Below the pieces are notes generated by a model. It saw only the letters and a program-made list of their open reading frames with translations, did not search any database and had not been told where the DNA came from. Shown here in pieces: positions 7,096 through 15,701 of a DNA stretch of 30,782 nucleotides. The DNA comes from CTSoil-075 sp964292325. Lineage in GTDB: Bacteria > Bacillota > Negativicutes > DSM-13327. Each line of letters starts with the position of its first letter. The stretch's first letter is position 1. The stretch covers positions 1-30,782 of the forward strand of contig CAXYVG010000043.1 of the NCBI GenBank assembly GCA_964292325.1, in the 5' to 3' direction. The translations under genes and the position numbers were made by a program.

Positions 7096-8369
7096 TAAAT
7101 CTATTCAAAAATATGCGTACACGTTTAGGTGTATTTTTGGCAGTAATGGGACCGGGTGTTGTTACTGCCTTTGCAGATAATGATGCTGGAGGGATTGCCA
7201 CATACGCTTCATCTGGTGCAAAGTATGGTTACGGATTATTGTTCACATTGTTGATTAGTACGATTTGTCTTGCGATTGCACAAGAAATTTCCGCACGAAC
7301 GGGTGCGGTGACTGGTCGTGGGTTATCCGATTTAATTCGTGAGTTATTTGGTGTGAAGTGGACGTTTTTTGCGATGATTGTACTGCTCATTGCTAATATT
7401 GGTACTACCGCATCCGAATTTTCTGGTATTGCTACTAGTTTTGAAATATTTGGTGTGAGTAAATTTATTGCCGTACCCATTATGGGACTTATCGTATGGT
7501 GGTCGGTTCTGAAAGGCAACTATTCGCGGATCGAAAAAGTATTTTTTGTATTATGTGCAACTTTTTTAAGTTATATTATTTCGGGAGTGATTATTAATCC
7601 TCCTTGGGAAGAAGTGTTGGTGGCATCTGTTACTCCTACTTTTGCTAGTGATGCGGAATTTTTGATGATGGCGATTGGATTGATTGGTACCACGATTACC
7701 CCTTGGGGGCAATTTTACGTACAGGCAGCAGTCGTCGATAAAGGTATAACAGCCAAAGACTATAAATATACTTTTTGGGATGTTATGTTTGGTGCGTTCT
7801 TTACGTGGGTCATTGCATTCTTTGTCATTGTAGCTACGGCAGCTACCTTAAACGCCAATGGCATTTCAATTACAACAGTGAAGGATGCAGCGATTGCTTT
7901 AAGACCTTTAGCAGGACCATATGCCAGTACCTTGTTCTCTTTTGGACTACTGGGAGCCTCAATGCTTGCAGCCTTTATTCTGCCGCTTAGTACAGCATAT
8001 GCGATTTGCGAAGCATTTGGCTTTGAAAGCGGCGTTAGTAAATCGTCAAAAGAAGCACCAGTATTTTTTGGGGTATATACGATGACCATTATATTAGGGG
8101 CTGGTATAGCGTTATGGCCAAATATATCGCTAGACCTTGTCATGTTATTATCACAAGTTGTGAATGGAGTATTACTGCCACCAATTCTTATTTTCATGGT
8201 ACTCATTGCTAGTAATGCATCGATCATGGGTGAGTATAAAAATCCTAAATGGTATAATATTGTTTCATGGAGTTTTACAATTGTACTGATTATATTAACC
8301 TTGATGTTGTTAGTTTCCACAGTAGCTCCTGCATTGATGGATAGTGTAATAGGATTAATTGGGCTATAA
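7092..8369 (+). CDS. NRAMP-family divalent metal transporter (probably Mg2+ type)
   Basis: A 425-residue integral membrane protein with about 11 helices and the NRAMP fold. The TM1 motif, usually DPGN, reads DNDAGG (FADNDAGGIATYASSG), and the TM6 region reads TTITPWGQFY in place of the methionine-containing motif of Mn/Fe transporters. Loss of the soft methionine ligand is a property of NRAMP-related magnesium transporters, so Mg2+ rather than Mn2+ is the likely substrate. The M-box upstream supports this. The ATG at 7092, with GGGGAGGAC upstream, overlaps the preceding stop, so the two proteins are translationally coupled. A terminator follows. Confidence 0.88.
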   Translation: MINLFKNMRTRLGVFLAVMGPGVVTAFADNDAGGIATYASSGAKYGYGLLFTLLISTICLAIAQEISARTGAVTGRGLSDLIRELFGVKWTFFAMIVLLIANIGTTASEFSGIATSFEIFGVSKFIAVPIMGLIVWWSVLKGNYSRIEKVFFVLCATFLSYIISGVIINPPWEEVLVASVTPTFASDAEFLMMAIGLIGTTITPWGQFYVQAAVVDKGITAKDYKYTFWDVMFGAFFTWVIAFFVIVATAATLNANGISITTVKDAAIALRPLAGPYASTLFSFGLLGASMLAAFILPLSTAYAICEAFGFESGVSKSSKEAPVFFGVYTMTIILGAGIALWPNISLDLVMLLSQVVNGVLLPPILIFMVLIASNASIMGEYKNPKWYNIVSWSFTIVLIILTLMLLVSTVAPALMDSVIGLIGL

Positions 8370-8381
8370 AGGTTTTAGTGA

Positions 8382-8415
8382 AAATGTCCCGTGCTGATGA
8401 AGGCACGGGACATTT
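8382..8415 (+). terminator. Terminator of the Mg2+ transport operon
   Basis: A perfect 13-bp stem (8382-8394 with 8403-8415) with an 8-nt loop, ending in ATTTCGTT. The T run is short. Confidence 0.75.
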
Positions 8416-8486
8416 CGTTAATCCGACAGAGTATCAATAGGGAGCGGATATTATATTGTGGATCAATAAGAAGGAGTACTTTTATC

Positions 8487-8564
8487 TTGAAAAAAATCAT
8501 GGCTATGTGTGTAATTGTATTATTTACTCTGCTTTTTAGTGGAATTTGTTTTGTGGAGAAATAA
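8487..8564 (+). CDS. Possible 25-aa signal-peptide-like small ORF
   Basis: A TTG-started ORF with AAGGAGTA about 8 bp upstream. The peptide (MKKIMAMCVI, then VLFTLLFSGICFVEK) is a basic start followed by a hydrophobic helix, as in an exported or lipoprotein-like mini-protein. It stands alone between the Mg2+ operon terminator and the chemotaxis gene. Evidence is limited to the ribosome site and composition. Confidence 0.3.
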   Translation: MKKIMAMCVIVLFTLLFSGICFVEK

Positions 8565-8620
8565 ATGCAAGAAAAAAAGGTTCCCACGGCATAATTGAGA
8601 ATCGAAAAAAACAACAATAA

Positions 8621-8650
8621 TTGTTATTATAGATATAAGGGTGCTATAAT
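8621..8650 (+). promoter_or_regulatory. Candidate promoter of the chemotaxis receptor gene
   Basis: TTGTTA (8621-8626), an 18-bp spacer and a perfect TATAAT (8645-8650). Confidence 0.5.
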
Positions 8651-8738
8651 AGATGCAAGAGCGTTATAGTGGATTTTTAATTGGTATTATTTTCGTCTCA
8701 ACGAATGAATTAACTGGTTAAAAGGAGATTTTTTAAGA

Positions 8739-10745
8739 ATGTTAAAGATGAATGTAGCAAATGTTTCGACAAAGAGTATCAAGACAAAGTTAATTATTTT
8801 CGCATGTCTAGTATTGGTCATTGCGATTGGAACTGCAAGTTTCTTAAATCTGCGAAGCAGCCAAATGGCTCTGAGTGAAAAAGTCGAGGAAAATATGCTT
8901 GCCAATGCACAGACGGCTGCAGAGGGGATTGGCAAGGAAGTGGCAGCAATGAAATCAATAGTACAAATCATTGCTGTGGATGATAAAATCAAATCTGGTG
9001 ATCCTAATATTATAGGGGATAGATTGACGGAAATAAAAAAATCCATACCGAACCTTGAAAATTTGTTTTTTGTCAACTCCAGTGGAAATTTCATAGGAGC
9101 TAATAGTACAGCGGGATCCGTTGGTACTCGAGAATATTTTCAGGAAGTTATGCAAAGAAAAGAAACAGTAGTAGCTGGAGAGCCAGTTCTTTCACCAGTT
9201 TCTGGTCACTTGGTGACGATAGTCATCACTCCGGTCAAAGGAGAACAAGGACCCATTATCGGATATTTGGCTGCGTCAGTTCAGATAGATGGCATTACCA
9301 ATTATGTCTTAAACCATAAATTTGGTAAAGAAGGCTATACTTATGCAGTCGGAAAGTCGGGTATTTTTTTCATACATCCGAATAAAGAAGTTGCGATGAA
9401 AGAAAATATTTTAAGCAGTGATAAGAATCCGGCACTAGTTGAATTAGCGAAAACGGCTCTTTCTGGCAAGAAAGGAGTCAAGGAATATGAATTTAACGGC
9501 GTGACAAGGTATGCGGGAGTTGCACCTGTTCCGGGGACCGCGTGGGTGGTAGGTACTGCATTACCTAAAGATGAGGCGATGGCGAGAATCAATGATATAA
9601 AGAATCAGGCAATTCTCGTGGCCTTTATTGCGGTGCTACTAGGTGGAATTATCATGTATTTTATCTCTACCCGAATGATTAATCCTATTATCTCTCTGGT
9701 AGGAGCGGCGGATAAGATGGCTGCTGGTGATCTTACTCAGAGCGTACGTGTATCGTCAGATGATGAAGTGGGACAACTATCGGAAGCTTTTAATAAAATG
9801 GGGGCTAATCTCAAAAACTTAATTCAGCAAGTGCAGAAAAATGCTGAGCAAGTCGCAGCTTCATCTGAACAATTAACGGCAAGTGCCGAACAATCGGCGC
9901 AAGCTGTTAACCAAGTTGCGACTTCTGTCAGTGATGTTGCACAGGGGGCAGTAACCCAAACCCAAGAAGTACATTCAGCCTCCAAAAGGGTAGAACAAAT
10001 GTCAACTGTGATTCAGCAAATCGCTGATAACTCCGATAGAGTATCGGATATGTCCAATAAAACCGCTAGCGCAGCGCAAGAAGGTCAAAAAACAGTGAGT
10101 AGTGCCATTAGCCAGATGGTTAGCATAGAAAAATCGGTTGCAAGCTCTGCTGAAGTGGTTATGAAGCTTGGGGAACGTTCCACGGCGATTGGTCAGATTG
10201 TAGATACTATTTCGGGCATAGCCGGGCAAACGAATTTACTGGCATTGAATGCTGCGATTGAAGCTGCCCGTGCAGGGGAGCAGGGTAGGGGGTTTGCGGT
10301 TGTTGCAGAAGAAGTACGTAAGCTGGCGGAACAATCGCAAGAGGCTGCCAAAGAAATAGCAACATTGATTAATGAGATTCAAACGGATACGCAAAGTGCT
10401 GTTACTGTAATGAATAATGGAACCAATGAGGTTAGACTCGGGACGGAAGTGGTAAACAACGCGGGCCAATCATTTAAAGAAATTTATGGAATGATTGATC
10501 AGATGTCTTCGCAGGTAGAAGAAACATCAGCGGGAATTCAGCAAATGGCTTCCGGTAGTGAACAAATCGTCAGTTCAGTGCAAAATATTGATCATATTAG
10601 CCAAAATATTGCCGATCAGAGCCAGACGGTATCAGCTGCTACAGAAGAGCAGGCTGCGTCTATGGAACAAATTGCTGCATCGAGTCAGGCGTTATCTAAG
10701 CTCGCGGAAGAACTACAGGGTGCTCTACGAAAATTTCAAATATAA
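8739..10745 (+). CDS. Methyl-accepting chemotaxis protein with dCache sensor
   Basis: A 668-residue receptor. TM1 is at about residues 15-35, then a periplasmic or extracellular double-Cache sensor domain (about 40-280; note the REYFQEVMQRKETVVAGEPV segment). TM2 is at about 287-307, HAMP at about 308-360, and a long cytoplasmic coiled coil follows. Its signalling tip carries the conserved GQTNLLALNAAIEAARAGEQ block (from about residue 493), which contacts CheA and CheW. No C-terminal CheR/CheB-tethering pentapeptide is seen. dCache domains usually bind small molecules such as amino acids or carboxylates; the ligand here is unknown. AAAGGAG precedes the ATG. Monocistronic, closed by a terminator. 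Confidence 0.95.
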   Translation: MLKMNVANVSTKSIKTKLIIFACLVLVIAIGTASFLNLRSSQMALSEKVEENMLANAQTAAEGIGKEVAAMKSIVQIIAVDDKIKSGDPNIIGDRLTEIKKSIPNLENLFFVNSSGNFIGANSTAGSVGTREYFQEVMQRKETVVAGEPVLSPVSGHLVTIVITPVKGEQGPIIGYLAASVQIDGITNYVLNHKFGKEGYTYAVGKSGIFFIHPNKEVAMKENILSSDKNPALVELAKTALSGKKGVKEYEFNGVTRYAGVAPVPGTAWVVGTALPKDEAMARINDIKNQAILVAFIAVLLGGIIMYFISTRMINPIISLVGAADKMAAGDLTQSVRVSSDDEVGQLSEAFNKMGANLKNLIQQVQKNAEQVAASSEQLTASAEQSAQAVNQVATSVSDVAQGAVTQTQEVHSASKRVEQMSTVIQQIADNSDRVSDMSNKTASAAQEGQKTVSSAISQMVSIEKSVASSAEVVMKLGERSTAIGQIVDTISGIAGQTNLLALNAAIEAARAGEQGRGFAVVAEEVRKLAEQSQEAAKEIATLINEIQTDTQSAVTVMNNGTNEVRLGTEVVNNAGQSFKEIYGMIDQMSSQVEETSAGIQQMASGSEQIVSSVQNIDHISQNIADQSQTVSAATEEQAASMEQIAASSQALSKLAEELQGALRKFQI

Positions 10746-10766
10746 GTTCTATCTGGTGCAGTGAAT

Positions 10767-10814
10767 AAAGAAATCAAGCCTTCCAGCTAGTTTGCGGGAA
10801 GGCTTGATTTCTTT
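10767..10814. terminator. Bidirectional terminator after the chemotaxis gene
   Basis: An 18-bp stem (10767-10784 with 10797-10814) has A and T runs on either side. It separates the chemotaxis gene from the convergent hydrolase-family gene. Confidence 0.9.
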
Positions 10815-10838
10815 TATTTAGTAGTTTGTGGAATATAT

Positions 10839-11703
10839 TTACTCTAATACATTCGATAAACTACCGATTTTTCCAATCGAAATAGTAACTTGATCGCCAC
10901 TTTGCAGCCATTTTTGTTCGTTCTCAGGATAACCTAAAATGACTCCACCAGGTGTTCCTGAGAAAATGATATCCCCTGGTTTTAATGTCATATGGTGGGA
11001 TAGGTAACTAACAAGTGTTGCACAATCGAAAATCATCTCACGCGTATTGCCAGATTGACGGATCATTCCATTGACTTTACATTGTATGTTTAGATTATTG
11101 GGATCTATTTCATCAGCTGTTACTACATAGGGACCAATAGGAGCAAAATGATCACAAGTTTTGCCGAGTAGCCACTGTCCTGTGCGGAATTGAAGATCAC
11201 GGGCTGAGAGGTCATTGCCTATGGTATAACCAAATACATAAGAAAGAGCATCTTCTTTTGAAACATTGATCGCTTCTTTTCCAATGACAACTACTAATTC
11301 AGCTTCATAATCGACTTTTTTTGCAGACGTTGGTAAAGCGATAGTTTGATTATGAGCAGCCAGGGCATTATTAAATTTGCTGAATACAATTGGTGAAGTA
11401 GGAATTTCGAGCTTACATTCTTCGCTATGCGTCATGTAATTAAAGCCTATACAAATAATTTTTTCAGGATTCAGCACACTAGGAGCATATGTAATATTTT
11501 CTTCTGGTATGATCTGAAAATCTTTTTTTTATCAAATCCAGTAATTGGCTGATAGCTTTTTCGCCACCATGAATCACTTGTTCTATCGTGCTCGGTGCCT
11601 CAAGAGAATGGTTAGCAGCAACCTTTTCTACATCGATGATCCCCTGCTCAAGCTTAATTCCTAAGTGGATTTTTTCTCCGACTTTAAAATTAACTAACTT
11701 CAT
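10839..11703 (-). pseudogene. Fumarylacetoacetate hydrolase family protein, frameshifted
   Basis: Two reading frames together make one full FAH-family protein (about 285 residues). The N-terminal part (11703-11479) starts MKLVNFKVGEKIHLGI. The rest (to 10839) holds the FAH core: FNYMTHSEE, the metal site ESE-like YEAELVVVIG, GYTIGNDLSARDLQ, KTCDHFAPIGPYV and IIFSGTPGG. The frame breaks in a run of eight A on the coding strand (11523-11530). Removing one A restores the sequence DLIKKDFQIIPEENITYAPS, which runs straight into the second frame. Such enzymes cleave or isomerise beta-diketo or acylpyruvate acids. The break could be real decay, reversible slippage or a sequencing error; no other lesion is visible. 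Confidence 0.85.
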
Positions 11704-11761
11704 GATATTCCTCCAACTCCTTTGTTTACATAGTATGCATAAATATCTTCTTTACCTTGGG

Positions 11762-11799
11762 ATTTTACCGCTTTTTTAATTTTCTGTCAAGTCTGACAG
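11762..11799 (-). promoter_or_regulatory. Promoter with palindromic operator for the FAH-family gene
   Basis: On the minus strand TTGACA (11790-11785), a 17-bp spacer and TAAAAT (11767-11762). The -35 lies inside the perfect palindrome CTGTCA-AGTC-TGACAG (11784-11799), so a repressor binding there would block the promoter. A half-site TTGTCAG is at 11804-11810. Confidence 0.6.
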
Positions 11800-11844
11800 T
11801 TACTTGTCAGTATAAGTGTTTTTTACTGAATCAGACAATGTAAC

Positions 11845-11891
11845 ACTTTCCTATTGGAAAGTTTGATGTGATACAAATCTGACGTTATAAT
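11845..11891 (+). promoter_or_regulatory. Promoter of the YidR-like gene
   Basis: TTGATG (11863-11868), a 17-bp spacer and TATAAT (11886-11891). An inverted repeat ACTTTCC-TATT-GGAAAGT (11845-11862) abuts the -35 and may be an operator. Confidence 0.6.
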
Positions 11892-11930
11892 AATGGTAAG
11901 TTATGTGCTTAGTGAAAGGGATGATAAGGC

Positions 11931-13271
11931 ATGGTACAGCAAGCAGTGTTATCAGGAAAAGAAGTTCAGCTTACAGATACTCTTAATGGACATATTCTAT
12001 TTACTCGTAATATCTTTTCACCAGATAATCAATGGATTGTTTATGATGTAAGGCCACAAGATGATATTTTTGATGGCAAGCGTATTGAAAAAGTAAATAT
12101 TGAGACGAAAGAAGTTGTGGTCTTATATGAAGCTACGAATAACGCAAGAGTGGGAGTGGTTAGTTACCATCCTTTTGAAAATAAGGTCGTATTTATTCAT
12201 GGACCGGAATTTCCGACTGTCGAATACAGCTATAATAGTTGGCGACGCTATGGCGTAGTGGTAGATGAAAAAGAACCTTTAACGGGTAGGCAATTAGATG
12301 CCCGTGATGTAACCGTACCATTTACTGCTGGAGCATTACGCGGTGGGACCCATGCTCATTCTTGGCATTTTGATGGTAGTATGGTGAGTTTTACTTACGA
12401 AGATGAAGTGCTTTCATATAGAAAACAAGAAACCTTCGAGCAAGAGATGAATATTAGAAATATTGGTATTACGATCATCGGTAAATCCGTTCCAGTTCAT
12501 TTGGGGGAAAGAAACGTTGATGGGAATTTTACAGTGCTGGTTTCGCGGACAACGGCAAATGCGAGGCTAGGTTCTAATGAGATCGTTAAGGCTATCGAAG
12601 AGGGCTGGGTTGGAGAAAATGGTTATATAAATGCAGAGGGAGTCCAACAAGAAAAAGCCCTGGTTTTTCAGGGAATTGTCATTGATAAACAAGGCAATCA
12701 GGTGTCAGAAGTATATATCATAGATTTGCCAGATGATTTGACAGTTGCTAGTTCAGATGGTCCGCTAGAGGGTACAGAATGTAGACGTCCAGCACCTCCT
12801 AAAGGAGTCACGCAGAGGCGATTGACATATACTGCAGACTGGGATTACCCTGGAATTCAGGGACCTCGTCATTGGCTGCGCACCAACTTTGATGGGTCAA
12901 AAATTGCATTCATGGCGAAGGATGATCATGGTATTGTGCAAATATGGACGATTTCTCCTCTGGGTAATCAACTAATGCAAGTAACCCACAATCTATTTCC
13001 CATTCAAAGTTCATTCTCATGGAGCCCCGATGGTCAATATATTGCGTATGCAGCAGATGATAGCTTGTTTGTAACCAATGTTGCAACTGGAAAGAGCATT
13101 CGGCTCACTCCCAAGACAGTAGATGGGAATGTTATTTTGCCGTATTCCGTAGTATATTCTTCAGATGGGAAACAGATTGGTTATATGCGAGATATGAATC
13201 ATGATGGTAATCGGTATTCGCAAATTTTTATATTTCGTTTTGATAAACATATTGCAATGTGCCAAACATGA
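11931..13271 (+). CDS. DUF3748/YidR-like beta-propeller protein
   Basis: A 446-residue protein without a signal peptide. It has TolB/PD40-like repeat blades: FSPDNQWIVYDVRP near residue 28, FDGSMVSFTYED near 146, FDGSKIAFMAKDD near 321, FSWSPDGQYIAYAADDS near 363 and SSDGKQIGYMRDMN near 410. The conserved segments GGTHAHSWHFDG and GIQGPRHWLRTNFDG match the DUF3748 (E. coli YidR) family, whose function is unknown. The start ATG has AAAGGGATG upstream. Its last codons overlap the promoter of the following nifV unit (13252-13279). Confidence 0.85.
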   Translation: MVQQAVLSGKEVQLTDTLNGHILFTRNIFSPDNQWIVYDVRPQDDIFDGKRIEKVNIETKEVVVLYEATNNARVGVVSYHPFENKVVFIHGPEFPTVEYSYNSWRRYGVVVDEKEPLTGRQLDARDVTVPFTAGALRGGTHAHSWHFDGSMVSFTYEDEVLSYRKQETFEQEMNIRNIGITIIGKSVPVHLGERNVDGNFTVLVSRTTANARLGSNEIVKAIEEGWVGENGYINAEGVQQEKALVFQGIVIDKQGNQVSEVYIIDLPDDLTVASSDGPLEGTECRRPAPPKGVTQRRLTYTADWDYPGIQGPRHWLRTNFDGSKIAFMAKDDHGIVQIWTISPLGNQLMQVTHNLFPIQSSFSWSPDGQYIAYAADDSLFVTNVATGKSIRLTPKTVDGNVILPYSVVYSSDGKQIGYMRDMNHDGNRYSQIFIFRFDKHIAMCQT

Positions 13272-13279
13272 TGTATAAT
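13252..13279 (+). promoter_or_regulatory. Promoter of the first nifV pair
   Basis: TTGCAA (13252-13257), a 16-bp spacer and TATAAT (13274-13279). It lies across the end of the preceding gene. The flanks (TATTGCAATG and GATGTATAATCTAA) recur at 15700-15732, upstream of the integrase-like gene, so the two units share a promoter type. Confidence 0.6.
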
Positions 13280-13345
13280 CTAAATAATAGACGAAATAAG
13301 TGAAGTGTAATATGATTTTTATATTGCCTTAGAGTACAATGGAGT

Positions 13346-13391
13346 GCCGGTCAGATACGCGTATGCGTTCTGATCGGCTATTACTTTTTTT
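13346..13391 (+). repeat. Leader hairpin, copy 1 (upstream of nifV-omega1)
   Basis: GCCGGTCAGATACGC (13346-13360), loop GTAT, GCGTTCTGATCGGC (13365-13378): a 14-bp stem with one bulged T, followed by TATTAC and seven T. It is preceded by AGAGTACAATGGAGT, also found at copy 3. Base changes relative to copies 2 and 3 are compensated across the stem. It could be an attenuator, a 5'-stabilising hairpin or an operator. Confidence 0.8.
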
Positions 13392-13434
13392 AGGGAGCAT
13401 AAAAATATAAGCACATGGGGGAGGTGCAAAGTAG

Positions 13435-14499
13435 ATGGTAATGGTAGTTGATCAGACAATCGATGAGGCGCTGCGTTTAGGTGCATCTACTGCGACGATT
13501 AAGGCGATGGTGCCTTTTTTGAACAAGTATTCAATAGACAGCGTTGATGTGTCATTAAGAAATTTGAAACGATATGGTGTTAGTATAGAGCAGACTGGCT
13601 TATTACCCTTCATGCGTTGTATCATCAATCCTTCCCTTGATGAAATATCTCAAGTCAGGCAAATGGGATTTTCAAAAGTGGTCATTCGCTGGTTTCATCA
13701 GTCTGAGAATCCTTCCTTGGATCAATTGACAGCGGCATTCAGTGCTACTAGCGAATTTGCCCAAGAAATTTATTTGTGTATTGAAAATGTTTCTGATCGT
13801 TCTCTTTCGGAATTTGCTTGCTATTACTCCATTTTGACTGATTATAAAGTCAAACGATTCATTTATCACGATCAAGGCGGCACAATGGAACCTTTTCGTA
13901 TTTGCCAAGATCTAAAGTTATTGAAACCGTTATTACCCTGTCCGATCGAATTTCATGCGCATAATACCTATGGCCTTGCTACAGCTAATAGTTTAGCGGC
14001 AATTCGATCAGGGGTTTCCTATGTTGCAATGGCAGTGAGTGGAATCGGATTACCCAATCATGCTGCGATGGAAGAAGTATTAATGGCGGTAAAACTGCTC
14101 TGGAAGCAAGAAAAATTACCATCAGGAAGTTCCTTGGCAGATGATTGTATGCAAATAGTATCCTCGTTAGGAATCAGTTTGCCTGTTGATAAAGCTCTGA
14201 TTGGACGTAATGTCTTTGCTCATGAGTCAGGAATTCATGTGGATGGTATTACTAAAAATCCATTGCTTTATGAAGTCATTCAACCGGAAGAAGTAGGACA
14301 AAAAAGACAGCTGATTATCGGTAAACATTCGGGAACGGTCTCTTTGAAGATGAAATTTTCACAGTGGCACCTAGAATTAGATCAGGCAGAAGCGGTAACG
14401 ATGTTAGAAAAAGTAAGGAAAATAGCAATCAGTCAAAAAAGATCATTATCCGATTTGCAATTACAACAATTGTATTGGCGGAGAAATGAAATGGGTTAG
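13435..14499 (+). CDS. nifV: Homocitrate synthase, omega-type subunit (copy 1)
   Basis: A 354-residue protein. The N-terminal 230 residues follow the homocitrate synthase/LeuA barrel but lack the catalytic RDGEQ motif: the start reads MVMVVDQTIDEALRLG. The barrel motif near residue 180 is EFHAHNTYGLATANS, with His-Ala-His in place of His-Gly-His. Residues about 245-325 hold the C-terminal linker region of NifV (DKALIGRNVFAHESGIHVDG, then GKHSG). It resembles the omega half of the split nifV of clostridia and probably works with the adjacent alpha subunit. Homocitrate is the organic ligand of nitrogenase cofactors. GGGGAGGTG precedes the ATG; alpha1 starts 39 bp downstream of the stop. Confidence 0.85.
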   Translation: MVMVVDQTIDEALRLGASTATIKAMVPFLNKYSIDSVDVSLRNLKRYGVSIEQTGLLPFMRCIINPSLDEISQVRQMGFSKVVIRWFHQSENPSLDQLTAAFSATSEFAQEIYLCIENVSDRSLSEFACYYSILTDYKVKRFIYHDQGGTMEPFRICQDLKLLKPLLPCPIEFHAHNTYGLATANSLAAIRSGVSYVAMAVSGIGLPNHAAMEEVLMAVKLLWKQEKLPSGSSLADDCMQIVSSLGISLPVDKALIGRNVFAHESGIHVDGITKNPLLYEVIQPEEVGQKRQLIIGKHSGTVSLKMKFSQWHLELDQAEAVTMLEKVRKIAISQKRSLSDLQLQQLYWRRNEMG

Positions 14500-14538
14500 A
14501 CAGAGTGGATCATGTTGCTAAAAAGGAGGAGAGTTCTA

Positions 14539-15405
14539 ATGGAGCGTAATTTGGAGTTTCAGCTTGTCGATACTACCTTTCGGGATGGTGAACAGTCAGC
14601 TGGAGTTGTTTTTTCTACGGAAGAAAAAATAAATATGGCGATGGCTCTTGATCAAGCAGGTATTAGGTGGATCGAGGCTGGTACACCGGCAATGGGAGCG
14701 CAAGAACAAGAAACATTGCGGACGTTGTTAGCCCTGCCACTACGAGCTACGCTTATGGCTTGGAATCGAGCTGAAATTGCAGATATCCGCGCATCACTTG
14801 CTTGTGGATTTTCTTGTATACATGTTTCACTTCCGGTATCCGATTTGCATATTTATCAAAAATTAAAAAAAGATCGAGAATGGATTCTTAAAAGATTAAA
14901 AAAGGTATTGCAGTTACTGCAGAGTTATGGTGTTGACATAAGTGTTGGTGCGGAAGATACTTCACGTGCTGATCCTGAATTTTTTCTGCGATTTGCTGAT
15001 GTTGCCGCTGAGTATGGAGCCATGAGAATTCGTTTTGCTGATACAGTAGGTTGTTTAGATCCATTTATAACATTTAATCGTTTACAAGATTTAGTCAAGC
15101 GATGTTCACTACCGATTGAGTTTCATGGTCATAATGACTTTGGAATGGCGACTGCCAATACATTAGCTGCTTTTCAGGCTGGGGTTAGTTTCGCAAGTGT
15201 TACGATAGCTGGTATCGGTGAAAGGGCTGGAAATGCATCACTAGAAGAAGTGGTGGTTGCTTTAGCAAAAATTTATGGATATCATTGCGGAGTTCAATGT
15301 AGTGAGTTAGGTTCATTAACAGAGTTGGTTACAAAAGCCAGCAATCGACCTTTGTTCCCCTATCGCCCAGTGGTAGGGTCAACTAGTCAAATCATGTATG
15401 TATGA
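14539..15405 (+). CDS. nifV: Homocitrate synthase, catalytic alpha subunit (copy 1)
   Basis: A 288-residue catalytic TIM barrel that condenses acetyl-CoA with 2-oxoglutarate to homocitrate. It has the complete N-terminal motif DTTFRDGEQSAG (residues 11-22), GAEDTSRADPEF near 138 and metal-binding EFHGHNDFGMATANT near 193, followed by GIGERAGNASLEEV. It ends at about residue 288 without the C-terminal subdomain, which the omega subunit supplies. The ATG at 14539 was preferred to the one at 14512 because AAGGAGGAG lies 8 bp before it. The protein is clearly paralogous to the one at 28001-28864 but diverged at many positions. Confidence 0.9.
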   Translation: MERNLEFQLVDTTFRDGEQSAGVVFSTEEKINMAMALDQAGIRWIEAGTPAMGAQEQETLRTLLALPLRATLMAWNRAEIADIRASLACGFSCIHVSLPVSDLHIYQKLKKDREWILKRLKKVLQLLQSYGVDISVGAEDTSRADPEFFLRFADVAAEYGAMRIRFADTVGCLDPFITFNRLQDLVKRCSLPIEFHGHNDFGMATANTLAAFQAGVSFASVTIAGIGERAGNASLEEVVVALAKIYGYHCGVQCSELGSLTELVTKASNRPLFPYRPVVGSTSQIMYV

Positions 15406-15443
15406 GTAGGAATAGAAAATTCGTATAGTTTGTTTAGTGATGG

Positions 15444-15515
15444 TTAAGTTAGGTTAATTTTAAGTATAATGAAGTGCCGATCAAATACGCTTATGCGTTT
15501 TGATCGGCTATAATT
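15444..15515 (+). repeat. Orphan leader remnant with hairpin copy 2
   Basis: Pentamer-like repeats (TTAAG TTAGG TTAAT, 15444-15458), AAGTATAATGAAGT and the hairpin GCCGATCAAATACGC (15476-15490), loop TTAT, GCGTTTTGATCGGC (15495-15508). A run of T and GGAGGTG follow. It resembles copies 1 and 3, but the ORF behind it stops after a few codons. The leader is therefore an orphan or a decayed duplicate; as a stem-loop plus T run it may also terminate the nifV transcript. Confidence 0.7.
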
Positions 15516-15701
15516 TTTTTTTGGAGGTGTTATTATTAGAATATTAAACTCACATTGAACGCTTTTACTGAGAGCTTGAATACGCTATTTTCCTAGTATA
15601 TCAACTGTTTTTTTTGTAAGTATTTAAAGCCTAAAAGAGTATCTCTAAGTAAATAGTATAGAATTGTATCTTAAAAAAATAATAAAACAAACATAAATGT
15701 A
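15509..15701. other. Stretch without a gene behind hairpin copy 2
   Basis: A good ribosome site (GGAGGTG, 15522-15528) is followed only by short stop-interrupted frames. The stretch could be the remains of a gene or of a duplication, but I cannot align it with confidence to any neighbour. Confidence 0.4.

Noticed and set aside
7760..8320. 186-codon minus-strand ORF
   Set aside because: It lies fully inside the NRAMP gene, has no ribosome site, and its composition is that of the antisense of a membrane protein.
8687..9094. 135-codon minus-strand ORF
   Set aside because: Antisense shadow of the start of the chemotaxis receptor gene.
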